From Mytilus edulis (Eukaryota; Mollusca; Bivalvia; Mytilida; Mytilidae): 64,000 nt of DNA. The translations under genes were made by a program, and so were the position numbers. The notes beneath the pieces were generated by a model. That model was not told the origin of the DNA. It saw only the letters and a program-made list of their open reading frames with translations, and made no database searches. The stretch is taken from the NCBI RefSeq assembly GCF_963676685.1, contig NC_092350.1, positions 65,403,674 to 65,467,673 of the forward strand. The letters are read 5' to 3'. This document shows positions 43,160 to 55,213 of the stretch, in pieces (position 1 is the first letter of the stretch; each line of letters opens with the position of its first letter).

Positions 43160-44890
43160 GTTCTGATACGTTTAAAAAGTAAACCATTATTAAATGATAA
43201 TAAAAAAAAAACTGCTTCATATGAATTTTAATAATCATCTTGATGGATTATTTAAAATGAATATTTGTGTTTGTTATAAAACAAGTTATATTTCTTACTC
43301 TAATCATCATGATTTTTTAAATATTTTATGTGCAATATTTGTTTGTATGTATATAGCAAAGCTTTATAAATGTTTTAGATTATATTGGTGCAAAAAGGTA
43401 TACACTGAAAGGAGAATCCTTATTATTTTAACTTATTCATGAATAAAAAACATGTTGAATAGTCCAATGTTAAAAAATATTTTTGCAAGAGAAGACAACT
43501 CTTATTTCTGTTCCATTTTTATTAATTCCTTTTTTTCAATTTCATCTTTTAAAACTTCTGATAAATTTGTACAAAGACAATTATTTTTTTATAAGAAATG
43601 AAAGTAAAAAGAGAATTGAGGTTTATTGGTTTTAAGAAAATTTCTTTTTAGCAACAAGACATCAGTTATCAAATTATGAAAACCAAAGTTATTTTAAATT
43701 TTTAAAAATTTGTTTAAGATTTTCGGATAACAGCATCAGACTCTTGCAAAATTTTATACTTCATGTTTGGCTTCATACAAAAAGATAACTACAATTTATG
43801 ACATTATATGATAATTATTATGAATATTTATTGCTCAGCTGCAAAATCATGACTAATTTTAAGTAGACATCTAGAATTTCAGAGACTTTTTTATATATAC
43901 ATTTAGCAGTACTTTATATCATTGCATATGCCAATTTTGCATAGTTTTGAAATGTGAGGTAAATGTCTTTAAAAAGGGACTTTAAATCTTAATATTTTAT
44001 ATTTTAAGTCTTTTATTCCTCTAGAAATTCTTTTAGTAAGGAATAAATATTTCAAGAGTATAAGCAAATTTGCTGATATATTTGTATACATGATCAGTAT
44101 GAGCTACACTTCATGATGCAAATGCATAATAAAATAAAAAATTGAAGGGGGTTCCATATTCATGTTAAATCTAGGCAATTTTAAGAACTCTGCATTTTGG
44201 AAGTTGAAATGAATAATATTATATAATTTATTGGAAAATACTGATGGCATTTTATAAAAGAAACTTTGTATTATATATTTTGTGCAAATTTAATAAATTT
44301 CTGATGTCTATGAAATTATCATTTAAAAAATGATAATTTTGGATTTATAGATGAAATAACTTTTTTTACACAATACAGGTTGTACATTAAACACATTAAT
44401 CTAACATTGTAAGTCATTTAATTGTATTGTCCATTCATATTTTGTTAATAGTTTTTTGATAGACTGTGTAGTCATTAGTTTTACAGAGAAACAAGATAAA
44501 TAATTTTATATTATGTTGTCATAATCGTCATTAAAGAAAATTCTATTTAAATTCTTTGCTCTGTTGTTCATTAGAATTACTGTGAATTTAAAAATTATTC
44601 CGTGCATTTATTATTGTGATTTTTGTCATTATAGACCAAAATTCAATTTTAAATTTTGCAATTTTGAGAAAAATCCTGTTTAATTCATTTATAAAAATTT
44701 CAAAATGCAATTTTTTAAATTATTCTGATTATAACCCTGTCAAATTTTTCACAATATTAAAAACATTGCAATAATTTCTAAATTTACAGAACTAGCCAAC
44801 TGTCTCAATAATCTCATGGTAGTGTGTTTGCTCCAGAGTGGGAGGCAGGGATTCCAAACCTGGCCAGGTCAAATCAGAGACTTTAAATTT
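43160..44890. other. Intergenic, AT-rich
   Basis: No gene or defined repeat seen; short frames only. Confidence 0.5.
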
Positions 44891-44898
44891 GGTTTTTA

Positions 44899-46183
44899 GC
44901 TCACCTGGCCCGAAGGGCCAAGTGAGCTTTTCCCATCACTTGGCGTCCATCGTCTGTCGTCCGTCGTCGTTAACTTTTACAAAGATCTTCTCCTCTGAAA
45001 CTACTGGGCCAAATTAAACAAAACTTGGCCACAATCTTCATTGGGGTATCTAGTTTAAAAAATGTGTGGCGTGACCCGGCCAACCAACCAAGATGGCCGC
45101 CATGGCTAAAAATAGAACATAGGGGTAAAATGCAGTTTTTGGCTTATAACTCAAAAACCAAAGCATTTAGAGCAAATCTGTCAAGGGGTAAAATTGTATA
45201 TTAGGTCAAGATCTTTCTGCCCTCAAGTTTTCAGATAAATCCGACAACCCGTTGTTGGGTTGCTGCCCCTTAATTGGTAATTTTAGGGAATTTTTGCTGT
45301 TTTTGGTTATTATCTTGAATATTATTATAGATGGAGATAAACTGTAAACAGCAATAATGTTCAGCAAAGTTAGATATACAAATAAGTCAACATGACCAAA
45401 ATGGTCAGTTGACCCCTTTAGGAGTTATTGACCTTTATAGTCAATTTTTAACCATTTTTCGTAATTCTTAGAAATCTTTTACAAAAATCTTCTCCTCTGA
45501 AACTACTGGGCCAAATTAAACCAAACTTGGCCACAATCATCATTAGGGTATTTAGTTTAAAAAATGTGTCCGGTGACCCGGCCAACCAACCAAGATGGCC
45601 GCCATTGCTAAAAATAGAACATAGGGGTAAAATGCAGTTTTTGGCTTATAACTCAAAAACCAAAGCATTTAGAACAAATCTGACATGGGTTAAAATTGTT
45701 TATCAGGTCAAGATCTATCTGCCCTGAAATTTTCAGATGAATCGGACATTCCGTTGTTGGGTTGCTGCCCCTGAATTGGTAATTTTAAGAAAATTTTGCT
45801 GTTTTTGGTTATTGTCTTGAATATTATTATAGATAGAGATAAACTGTAAACAGCAATAATGTTCAGCAAAGTAAGATTTACAAATAAGTCAACATGACCG
45901 AAATGGTCAATTGACCCCCTAAGGAGTTATTGTCCTTTATAGTCAATTGTTAACAATTTTTATAAAATTTGTTAATTTTTACTAACATTTTCCACTGAAA
46001 CTACTGGGCCAAGTTCATTATAGATAGAGATAATTGTAAGCAGCAAGGATGTTCAGTAAAGTAAGATGTACAAACACATCACCATCACCAAAATACAATT
46101 TTGTCATGAATCCATCTGCTTCCTTTGTTTAATAGTCACATAGACCAAGGTGAGCGACACAGGCTCTTTAAAGCCTCTAGTTT
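44899..46183 (+). mobile_element. Element built of 502-bp tandem units
   Basis: It opens with a hairpin (agctcacctggccc / gggccaagtgagct) and a GTC/CGTC-rich stretch. Two tandem units follow ('tcttctcctctgaaactact' at 44987 and 45489, 502 bp apart) and a partial third near 45990. It ends with 'aggctctttaaagcctctag', a small hairpin followed by CTAG. The hairpin plus CTRR-like end recalls Helitrons, but the left end does not prove it. No replication protein. Confidence 0.75.
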
Positions 46184-46660
46184 TACTCATCAGCAATTGC
46201 AAAGCTCAAGGCACCAAGGTGTCGTAATGATGTGTCTGGGTAAGGTGACAACAGCTGCAAAAATTTTAGAACTCTATTTTAACTTCTTTGTTCTTTATTC
46301 TGTTATTTATCAGTAATTCCCTAATGAGGTTATTATAAAATATTCTAGTATGTTCTTTTAGGAAAGGCACACATTATTCTTTGTGAAAAGCATCTAATTG
46401 AAGTAGAGACTTTGCAGAAACTTACATGTGCATTACATTGATAAATACCGCTGTTTGAAAATTGAGAAAATATACGCCAAACCGGCTTATTGTACCCGGT
46501 GCCGAGGAATCACAGCTAACCTGGTACCCTACTGTTAAGTTGTTTTAATTCCAAAATGTAGTTATCAAATTTAAGAAACCGACACTGTTAAACGCAAGTT
46601 CAACTGAGAGACCAGAAAGTTGACATTAAGGTTCGCTCAAGAGTGAAGCAGGACAACTGG
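46184..46660. other. Intergenic
   Basis: No recognisable feature. Confidence 0.4.
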
Positions 46661-46663
46661 AGA

Positions 46664-46698
46664 CTTTATTTGTACAGGTATAAAATGTACAAATAAAG
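46664..46698. repeat. Small hairpin, 12-bp arms
   Basis: ctttatttgtac and its exact complement around 11 bases. A loose relative occurs near 15295. Confidence 0.7.
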
Positions 46699-46796
46699 CA
46701 AGTCACGATTATTTGATTGTCTGTTACATTTGTTTGTGTAAAATAAACATTTGGTTGGCTATCCTATCTATGATTGAAGTCCCCAGTTGAAGGCAG

Positions 46797-46980
46797 ATAT
46801 ATATATATATATATATATAAGTCTGAAAATTACACCAAACAGTGTTAGAGTTAGATTTTATACTGACAAATTTTTGTCCGTCCCTCAGCGGGATTCGAAC
46901 TCACACCTTTGATACACTACAGCACCAATCGCTTAGCCTCATGTCCAACGCTCTAGACCACTCGACCACATCCGCTATAT
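46797..46980 (-). repeat. tRNA-derived SINE, copy A
   Basis: Minus strand: tRNA-like head from 46978 ('gcggatgtggtcgagtggtc'), B box at 46890-46900 (complement of gggattcgaac), short body, (AT)n tail at 46797-46819. The tRNA arms do not all pair, so it is not a tRNA gene. Confidence 0.7.
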
Positions 46981-47216
46981 AAAAATATAACTTCAATAGT
47001 CGTAGTGTTACCTTGTCACGGAAGGTGAATCTAGAGATAGACATGAGACACGTGTTTTTTAAGCGTGTGTAGATGTTATATTATAATTTTCATACACAAT
47101 GTATTTATTATTTGTCAGCAATCTAACTCAACAATTTTTATATATCATATAGGATCATGATTCATTTCATTATACAGTCACTAGAAATAAGTATATTTTA
47201 CAAACAAGTCTAAACA

Positions 47217-47495
47217 ATATATATATATATACATAAGTACGTCTGAGTCAGTGACAACCCTACAACAGATGTATCCATCGGATCGCCATCAATGATGGTG
47301 ATACATGGCTGTGTACATAATGTATATACAACTCGTCTAAACATCAACCCAACAATGTTAGATCTGTAAATTTGCTTTCGCAAATTTTTGGCTCTTCCCT
47401 CGCCGGGATTCGAACCCATGCTACTGTGATATCGTGACACCGAATCGCCTGCACTGCAGCCGTCCCGCTAGACCACACGACCACCTGGGCTCTCA
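47217..47495 (-). repeat. tRNA-derived SINE, copy B
   Basis: Minus strand: head from 47495 ('caggtggtcgtgtggtctag'), B box at 47405-47415, body to 47233, (AT)n tail at 47217-47232. Same architecture as copy A but a different body. The open frame at 47210-47440 follows the SINE. Confidence 0.7.
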
Positions 47496-47675
47496 AAATA
47501 AAAGAGCTTTCGGTGGCCATATGTTACCTTTCCACGTCAGTTTTAATCTAGCGGCGTACTACAGTACATGATATATAAGGCATGAAGATGTTATTGTTAC
47601 AGATCAGCTAAATTATCTATAGTAAAGGATCCTACAAATTAATGTAAGATACAGTCACAGAAAATAATTATATTC

Positions 47676-47819
47676 ATAAGTACGTCTGAGTCAGTGACAA
47701 CCCTACAACAGATGTATCCATCGGATCGCCATCAATGATGGTGATACATGGCTGTGTACATAATGTATATACAACTCGTCTAAACATCAACCCAACAATG
47801 TTAGATCTGTAAATTTGCG
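47676..47819 (-). repeat. Second, headless copy of the SINE B body
   Basis: About 145 bp identical by eye to 47233-47376, 443 bp away in the same orientation, without the tRNA head. Confidence 0.88.
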
Positions 47820-48034
47820 CAAATTTATATGCAAATACGTTAATGAACTACAGCATATATACTATAAAATGAAAAAATGTTATAAACATTTATTAAGAAT
47901 AATCATGACTAAGGAATTTTCTTCATCACAGGAGATTCCTAACAAAGTGGAGAATATAAGTTATCTACGTTCATATCCGATTATCAGATTGAACAACATT
48001 AACAAACAGTGCCAAATAGTTATCAAAGGTACCA

Positions 48035-48270
48035 GGATTATAATTTAGTATGCCAGACATGCGTTTCGTCTACGTAAGGCTCATCAGCGATGCTCATATC
48101 AAAATATTTACAAAGCCAAACAAGATCAAAGTTGAAGAGCATTTAGGATCCAAAATTACAAAAGTTGTGCCAAATACGGCTCAGATAATCTATGCATGAG
48201 TTAAAAAAATCCTTAGTTTTTCGACAAATTCGAAGTTTTGTAAACAGGAAATTTATATAAATGACAAGAA
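48035..48270 (+). repeat. Dispersed repeat
   Basis: 'gccagacatgcgtttcgtct', 'gaagagcatttaggatccaa', 'gttgtgccaaatacggctca'. The inverted relative is at 59185-59370. A family I associate with mussels. Confidence 0.75.
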
Positions 48271-48274
48271 AGAC

Positions 48275-49489
48275 AGCGAGGGAGGCTGCATTCAGAAACG
48301 GATTTAGGGGGAAGAGTAGAGCCTCGCCCTATTAAACTACATTTATGGTTTATGTTAAGACTTTTAACATATACCACTCCAAACGTTGTCTAGTTTGCCC
48401 CCACTCCCTTTATCTAAATCCTGGATCTGCATGTTGCATGTGTAAATTAAAAGGCACTATATGATACCTATCACCTTATAAACAAGTAACAGAACATGTT
48501 TAATTGTTTGTTGGTTTTTTTTGGTGTTTTTTTTTTTAATTTCAGGCTTACAAAATGCTAAAAATATTGTGTTTTGTCAACAAAATTATCCAAAATATGC
48601 TAAATTTGGAGCACGATAACGTACTCTTTTCTAAAGGTTCTGTTTTACTGAGCATAAATGCTTGAAAAATACTAATTTCGAACCAACGTGTCAGGGGCAA
48701 ATGCATTGATCGTCCAAAAAAGGATCCGCCACTGTGTATGACCGTTTTGACATATCATATGATATACTAGTATATCATCGTATTACTTTTCACCAAAAGG
48801 TATCAAGGTTTATACACATTGATCTTCTTGATCAGAGATTGCGGCCAAAATCATAAATCAAACACTGGTTTAAATCAAGAACAATTGGACAAGCATGACC
48901 AAAGCTGACGTTTCGAAATAAATAATGCATTCTTTATAATTTTATGAGGTGACCCCGTTATTCAAAATAATTTAAGCCAAAACAGTTTTGTTTTATATTA
49001 AAAGTATTTAGTTTTATAACTACTCCTATTAGCAATTTGTACTATGTTGGCCTGATTATCAACTTCAGAATATTGAGACAAATTATAACCCGTCGTGAAC
49101 CTTCTCCTTTTATCCTATTTTGTAAACGTCGACTCATATTTATTTTGTAAATGCGAAATCGATTTTTTCGGTCTAGTAATTTCTATTTGTAGTAACTAAT
49201 CGTCTCGTTTATCTCAACATCACGCAAGTTTATGTTTTGGAAGCAGTATGTAATTTTAATTTGGAAAAGACATGTTTATGGCTGTTCATATGTCAGTCTG
49301 CGAATTTACTACACATTCACTATTCATCATTTAAGGCTCAATTTGACATGTAGGGTATGTTTGTTCTAAATTATACTAAAATCATTATTGTTGTCAATTT
49401 TAAATGTTAAAGTTACTATGATGACCTTGATTATTTTCAGAACTTTAAATTTTTAACATTTTATTTACCTGATTATTTTTATAATGGAC
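48275..49489. other. Intergenic
   Basis: No gene or defined repeat seen. Confidence 0.45.
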
Positions 49490-50548
49490 ATTAAAACTAG
49501 GGATGTCAACTCGGTGAAGATCTACTAATCGATTACTCGTTGGATTTACCGAGCGACACTCGAGTACTCGTTCGCTAAATCATAAACAAAATGGAAACAC
49601 AAAATTATACTCATTTTATGTATCGTATGTCGTTGTTTTAGGATCGTAAAACCCTCAACAGTAGTACTTAGGACTAAATAGTCCAAGGCAGTTTATACCA
49701 TAATTAATAGCTCATTTGCATTTACTACATGTATTAATTAAGCTGGAAATAATCTAATTAAGTAATTTATTAATTTCTATACAAGAACTATAACTCAAAC
49801 AACCGTATTTAGGAACCGTAAAACAACACATTTAATGACCTACAAAAGGGTGATGAATAAAGCTTACTAATGCCTTTAATAATTTTAGGAGGGTCGATAC
49901 AGGGTGCAACAAATTTGTGTTGATTTAAAAATATTATCTTGTCAACTTTCTTTGACTTAGCGATTTCTCAAATTTGTTAGTTAACTAACAGTCCTGCTGA
50001 TGAAAATAAATGATCTGACGGTACAGGGGTGCGGGAGTGAAGAGTGTAAAAATGCTCTTCTTCTTATATCCTTTATGTATTTCTGTTTGGAGTAATGCTA
50101 GCTAAACGCAAACATTTGAATCTTATTCAAATTTTTATTAATATTGATTAATATATAATTTCTCGGAAGGCACTCTCTATAAAACATTTTTTTTATTTAA
50201 ACTAAAGGATTATGTACCCTTGTGTTGATTCAATAGTATTGACAATACTAATCATATGGACATTTTATAGAAAATCCACAGCCTTTTTCCTTGTACCCAC
50301 ATATTTGGCAATTTGATGAATGATAGATATAGGATTATTGCATGCAGTGCTAGCCTGAATTCCTTAAAACAAGTTTATTAATGTAGTTATTGGTTAAAAC
50401 AAATAAAAATGTGGACTTAATCAAGTACACCTTTTAGGGTGCGCTCGACTTTAGTGACTCAACATGAGGTATTTTGGAATTTACAGGTTGGTTAGAACTT
50501 TTAGTAGAAAAAAAAACCACTTGCACATCATAGAAAAACAAGTATGTT

Positions 50549-50620
50549 ATACACATATCCTCAGTGATTGATATAATCTTGCATCCAGTTCATGTTAAGT
50601 TATGGGCATAGAAAACTCTA
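50549..50620. repeat. Direct duplicate of 51494-51571
   Basis: 'tatacacatatcctcagtga' through 'gggcatagaaaactcta' is present in both places, nearly identical over about 75 bp, 944 bp apart, inside the hAT-like element. Confidence 0.85.
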
Positions 50621-50924
50621 GAGGAAAGAACCGAATACAAGATAATATCTATACGTTTCAGAAACCAAACTATGCACAATGCAATGCACAAGAGCTCACT
50701 GGATAAAGTGCGCAGTTGTTTCTTATACAACTACTCTGGAGCTCATAAAATTAAGCATTATAATCAACATTATTGTCATCCGAGATATATAATCTTATTT
50801 TTACCATTGTAATGAAAAAGTAAGCACAGACATACCAATACACTTGATTGTTATACGATGATGATTGATGTACCCATATTTTGACTCTTATTTATTGTGT
50901 CTGTTTAGTTTACGCATCAATGTA

Positions 50925-51165
50925 AATATAACGGAATTTGATGAGACTGTCATCAAAGTGAGAGGGTTAGCGCTATAAAACCAGGTTTAATCCACCATTT
51001 TTTAAAATTGAAAATGCCTGTACTAAGTCAGGAATATGACAGTTCTTGTCCATTCGTTTTTGATGCGTTTTTATTTGATTTTGCCATGTGATTATGGACT
51101 TGCCGAATTGATTTTCCTCTAAGTTCGGTATTTTTGTGATCTTACTTTTTGACCTATTTGACCTT
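50925..51165 (+). repeat. Dispersed repeat, retroelement-tail type
   Basis: Collinear with 14925-15205 ('ggaatttgatgagactgtca', 'aagtcaggaatatgacagtt'). Confidence 0.75.
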
Positions 51166-51236
51166 TCCCTTAAAAATCGATAAAGCGAAGGAGTGTTCCA
51201 TCAACATGATCCCATGGTAATGCTTTGGTTTTTTTT

Positions 51237-51506
51237 TTAATGTTTTCTCGTACTCATCAACCCAAAATGCATACATGTAATACCAATATTAAAATATGAA
51301 TATAAAAAACAAATCCACATTTTGGTACTTATGGGTGGGAGAGGTGGGAACTTATCAAGATTCTCATCAACCCAAACAGGCATTAGGCAATATGTATTGC
51401 CTGACCAAACATAGCCCTTAAACCAACCACCACTTGGATATTGAAAGAATGAGGATGTATCACATGTACTTCCGCCAAAGATATCAACCAATGAGGTTAT
51501 ACACAT
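51237..51506 (-). CDS. Unrecognised open frame, possible captured exon
   Basis: 89 codons on the minus strand within the hAT-like element. The peptide looks folded and extracellular: cysteines near the start (MCITSLVDIFGGSTCDTSSF), then 'GGWFKGYVWSGNTYCLMPVW', then a proline-rich stretch. It resembles neither transposase nor reverse transcriptase. The first part overlaps a segment duplicated at 57412-57461, and the sequence just upstream is duplicated at 50549-50620, so it lies in rearranged DNA. It could be a piece of a host gene picked up by the element. Function not assignable. Confidence 0.3.
   Translation of the reverse strand: MCITSLVDIFGGSTCDTSSFFQYPSGGWFKGYVWSGNTYCLMPVWVDENLDKFPPLPPISTKMWICFLYSYFNIGITCMHFGLMSTRKH
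51448..51497. repeat. 50-bp segment repeated at 57412-57461
   Basis: 'aggatgtatcacatgtactt' through 'atcaaccaatgaggttat' is identical in both places, in the same orientation. The two copies bracket the Penelope-like cluster. Confidence 0.9.
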
Positions 51507-51571
51507 ATCCTCAGTGATTGATATAATCTTGCATCCAGTTCATGTTAAGTTATGGGCATAGAAAACTCTAT

Positions 51572-52312
51572 AGTCCATACAGCATATTTGCAGGCCAATC
51601 TCAAATTACACCACTAGCAAGGCTTTCCCCGAAGTAATAGTATTCCCAATACTCAAAACAAAAATATCTTTTAACACATTTATTAAATATTATTCCTTAA
51701 TTACTTTAAAACACTTCTAAAAATTTCAAGATACATGTACACAGTTCTGTATAAATACTTCATAATCCAATAAATTCTCATGAATGTGACCACATAGACT
51801 TTTAAAGTTCGAGTTAAGGCAATGAAATCATATCAAAATGAACATTGTCATTTTTAATAACATCTTCGGCATATGGAAAGCTTGACCATAAAGCTGCTTC
51901 CATCAATTATTATTATTATTTCTTTGTTTTTTTTTAATACCGTGCCATATTGACTTCTTTTGCCTTTCTCAACACAGACATACATAATTTAGTGTTAATA
52001 TATCCGTATTTTTCCCATTCATTCTATTCACTTTTATGAACAATTAAACAGACCGCTGAACGCGGACCTCGACGAAGACACCTCATAATTCAATACACAT
52101 CACTCCGGTAAATAACAATAATATCAAGTGACATGTCACACTAACTAAATTATTTCACTTTCTCAATATTTCTTTTCTTTTCTAACAAAGTCTTTAAAGC
52201 ATTTTTATCAGTATGTACGATGTAATTATCAATGAAAAGTGCACAACACTCAAAAGAAACAAAAGAAACTATTTACGCTATAAACAATTTATTATTCTCC
52301 TTTCAATTACAG
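51572..52312. other. Non-coding inside the hAT-like element
   Basis: No feature recognised. Confidence 0.4.
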
Positions 52313-54000
52313 GTTCCCAAAATGCTTCTACATTTCAATACATCGTTGTCAAAGCCTATCCCAGCACCCCAACTCCATAGATCATAAGGTGTTTCGAACA
52401 TCTATTTAGACCAATTAGAATTAACTAATTGATCATGGCCATGTCCATCGTCAGGAGTCCAAGCCATCGCATAGTGTCACTTATTATAAAAATACTGTAA
52501 TTTTTATTAGGGGCTCGACACCTCATGATCTGTCTGACTAATATTTTTCTATACTCTATATCTACTTAACCTTGTTTATCAATTTAACGAACAAAGTATC
52601 TAATCTATTTTCATAGTCTGCAACATATTAATTATTCAGAGTTGCTGATGTTACTATGTCTTTCAAGTTTTTATGCCTACGGAAAGCAAACAGAGGTCTT
52701 TTATCAAATAACAGTTTTGCCTCTTCGTCATCCTTTAATTTATCCCAGTGTTTTAAGATATTGTTCTTTATGTGTGATTTCTGTCTTGAAAACACTGTGG
52801 AGAATACCAAGGGAGGCGACTGTAATACAGATTTGGGCTTTACCATTAATGTGTCTATTCTTTGTTTTGCAGTCACTTCCTGCATAACAGTTTTAATTTC
52901 ATTTTTTGGATATCCCCTTTTAATAAGGCGCTCAGAAAATAACGCATATTGTGTTTGCAAATCTACTGGATCGTTCGTAAATCTCTTAAAGCGAAGCATT
53001 TCTCCTTTAATTATGCCTCTGAAAGTAGAGGATGGGTGGCATGAGGATCTCTCTAAATACTGATAATTTTCAGTCTTTTTTCTGAATGTCGTGAGGTCTA
53101 AGATTCCTGTTTCTCTAAATCTTAGACCTTTGAATACCAGCACATCTAAAAACTGCATTTTAGTTTGTGATTTCTCGTGTGTAAATTTTAGAAGTGCATG
53201 TTGTCTGTTAGCATGTTCAAAGAATTGTGATATTTCATCATCTGTACCTTCATTGTAAATAAAAAAGCCATCGTCCCTAAACCTGTAGAGACTTGATATT
53301 TTCTGTTTATGTTGAAAAGTCCTTAAAATACTATTTAAGACTTCATAAACTCTCAGATCCGTAATTTCAGGTGATAAACTATTACCCATTGGAACTCCAG
53401 TTGAAGTTTTATAAAATTTACCATTGAACATAAATTCATTATTTTCAAGAACTATCGTAAGAAGTTCCAATATATATCGCAACGGAGGCAAAAGTATCGC
53501 ATGTTTACATTTAATTATCGTAGGCCAAGCATGCTTGACTGCGTCAATCATTTCTACATGGGACATATTGTTGTACATTTCTTTTATGTCAAAACTGACT
53601 AAGTAGGCGTCAGGTTTTACCTGCAATTTCTCAATAATATTTATAAATTCTAATGAGTCCCTTAAATGTGTTTCTTGTTTTAATACTGCTGGAAGCATGA
53701 ATTTATCCAAATACTGCCCTATTCTCTCTAAAACAGTACCCGATAATGAAACAATAGGCCTTCCTTGAATTCTGACATTTTTATACAGCGTAGGATTCTG
53801 TTGAACGCTTTCTATTAGTTCAGGATCAAGTTTGTGCAATTTAGGCAGAAGATACAACCTTCCTGGTTTGAGATCTCTCTTAGCAGAAAGATATTTAAAG
53901 GTGATTTCATCCATGACCCCTTTTCTATGCATTTCAAAGATAATAGTATTGATTTTCTTGTTAGTCTCTATTATGTTTAATTTTGCAATTTCCATGAAGT
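52313..54000 (-). mobile_element. Penelope-like element, 5'-truncated minus-strand copy
   Basis: Contains the RT frame (52628-53995) and about 310 bp of 3' flank matching 54920-55213 and 57117-57413 in inverted orientation. It lies head-to-head with the plus-strand copy starting at 54078. The coding N-terminus present in that copy is missing here. Confidence 0.8.
52628..53995 (-). CDS. Penelope-type reverse transcriptase, 455 residues
   Basis: A single open frame. RT motifs in order: 'LYLLPKLHK' at 48-56, 'GRPIVSLSG' at 78-86, catalytic aspartate 136 in 'VSFDIKEMYNNM', 'GVPMGNSLSP' at 200-209, and 'YRFRDDGFF' at 237-245 with the paired aspartates 241-242. Downstream come 'FLDVLVFKG' and the thumb-like 'HPSSTFRGIIKGEMLRF'. 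A C-terminal linker 'RPLFAFRRHKNLKD' normally precedes a GIY-YIG endonuclease in Penelope elements, but the frame ends 15 residues later. The YxDD box has arginine before DD instead of the usual valine. The first ~120-150 residues of a full protein are missing at the N-terminus. The Penelope assignment rests on motif order and the linker. Activity is doubtful because the 5' end is lost. Confidence 0.88.
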   Translation of the reverse strand: MEIAKLNIIETNKKINTIIFEMHRKGVMDEITFKYLSAKRDLKPGRLYLLPKLHKLDPELIESVQQNPTLYKNVRIQGRPIVSLSGTVLERIGQYLDKFMLPAVLKQETHLRDSLEFINIIEKLQVKPDAYLVSFDIKEMYNNMSHVEMIDAVKHAWPTIIKCKHAILLPPLRYILELLTIVLENNEFMFNGKFYKTSTGVPMGNSLSPEITDLRVYEVLNSILRTFQHKQKISSLYRFRDDGFFIYNEGTDDEISQFFEHANRQHALLKFTHEKSQTKMQFLDVLVFKGLRFRETGILDLTTFRKKTENYQYLERSSCHPSSTFRGIIKGEMLRFKRFTNDPVDLQTQYALFSERLIKRGYPKNEIKTVMQEVTAKQRIDTLMVKPKSVLQSPPLVFSTVFSRQKSHIKNNILKHWDKLKDDEEAKLLFDKRPLFAFRRHKNLKDIVTSATLNN

Positions 54001-54077
54001 GAGTAGCACTACTTAATTGCCTCAGACCTCCATATATATATATTCTGTTTTATCCCAGATCACTGTGGTGTTATTTT

Positions 54078-55213
54078 GTCAAATTGTCAAAATGCATCTG
54101 GTAAACGTGTTAGTTTATAAAGCAATGAATGGTGATTGGTTGCAATGTCTAGGAGGGATGTTCTCCTCTTCCCCTTATTTAGTTTCCTAATGAGTAACTG
54201 ATATCTGATTGGTTGGTGAGTTCATACAGGCTTGATAAAGAATCAATATTACATCAAGAAATGAATTGCACACTGCCTTCTGGCGATTTCCTCCGATCTG
54301 TAAGCATGGCTAACAGACACTTTAAGAGAGCGAAAAAAACAAAAAAGGCTATCATGAAAAAGGCCTCCTATCAGAAAATAGAAAGATATAGATTCGCTCT
54401 CTCAAGAGGAAAAAAATCAATTGAAAAAGCACGTGAATATGTTGAAATATTCACCACTGTAAAAATAAAAGACGATGAGATTTTGTTACTCAGTATAGGA
54501 TTAAAATATCTACCGTCTCCTTCGACCAAATTTGCAAAATCTAGTATTGCATCAGATTTCAATGAATTTGCAAGAAAACTAAGATGTAAATATCATTTTG
54601 ACAAGGGTGAAATTTTTAAACGTCATCCCTTTATAACAAAATCTGGATATGAACCGGTTATGCAGGAAGTGACTGCAAAACAAAGAAAAGACACATTAAT
54701 GGTAAAGCCCAAATCTGTATTACAGTCGCCTCCCTTGGTATTCTCAACAGTGTTTTCAAGACAGAAATCACACATAAAGAACAATATCTTAAATCAATGG
54801 GATACATTGAAGGATGACGAAGAGGCAAACATTTTATTTTATTTGATAAAAGACATCTGTTTGCTTTCCGTATGCATAAAAACTTGAAAGACACAGTAAC
54901 ATCAGCAACTCTGGGTAATTGATATGTTGCAGATTATGAAAATAGTTTCTAAACTTTGTTCGTTAAATTGATAAACAAAGTTAAGTAGATATAGAGTATA
55001 GAAAAATAAATAACAGATCATGAGATGTCGAGCCCCTAATAAAAATTACAGTATTTTTATAATAAGTGTCACTATGCAATGGCTTGACGATGGACATAGC
55101 CATGGTCAATTAGTTAATTCTAATTGGTCTAAATAGATGTTCGAAACACCTTATGATCTATGGAGTTGGGGTGCTGGGATAGGCTTTGACAACGATTTAT
55201 TGAAATATTTGAG
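54078..55213 (+). mobile_element. Penelope-like element, plus-strand copy with internal deletion
   Basis: The 5' end (54078-54332) matches 56146-56400; the 3' end (54923-55213) matches the other two copies. The interior keeps N- and C-terminal coding parts and lacks the RT core. Confidence 0.8.
54213..54887 (+). pseudogene. Penelope-like protein with RT core deleted
   Basis: 224 codons. About residues 1-150 are a basic N-terminal region (54300s: lysine-rich 'RAKKTKKAIMKK') followed by 'LLSIGLKYLPSPS', the motif that opens Penelope reverse transcriptases. At about residue 151 the frame jumps to the C-terminal segment, which matches residues 370-430 of the minus-strand copy nearly exactly ('VMQEVTAKQR', 'KPKSVLQSPPLVFSTVFS'). 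So some 370 residues with all catalytic motifs are deleted. After 'DDEEAN' a frameshift ends it early compared with its sister. Not functional as a polymerase. Confidence 0.85.

Noticed and set aside
46890-47490. tRNA genes on the minus strand
   Set aside because: A and B boxes are present but arms do not pair fully, and each is followed by a SINE body and AT tail.
52642-53063. Plus-strand frames of 81 and 135 codons
   Set aside because: Antisense shadows of the Penelope-type RT.
54371-54894. Minus-strand frames opposite the plus Penelope copy
   Set aside because: Antisense shadows; the same shadow appears over the sister copy.
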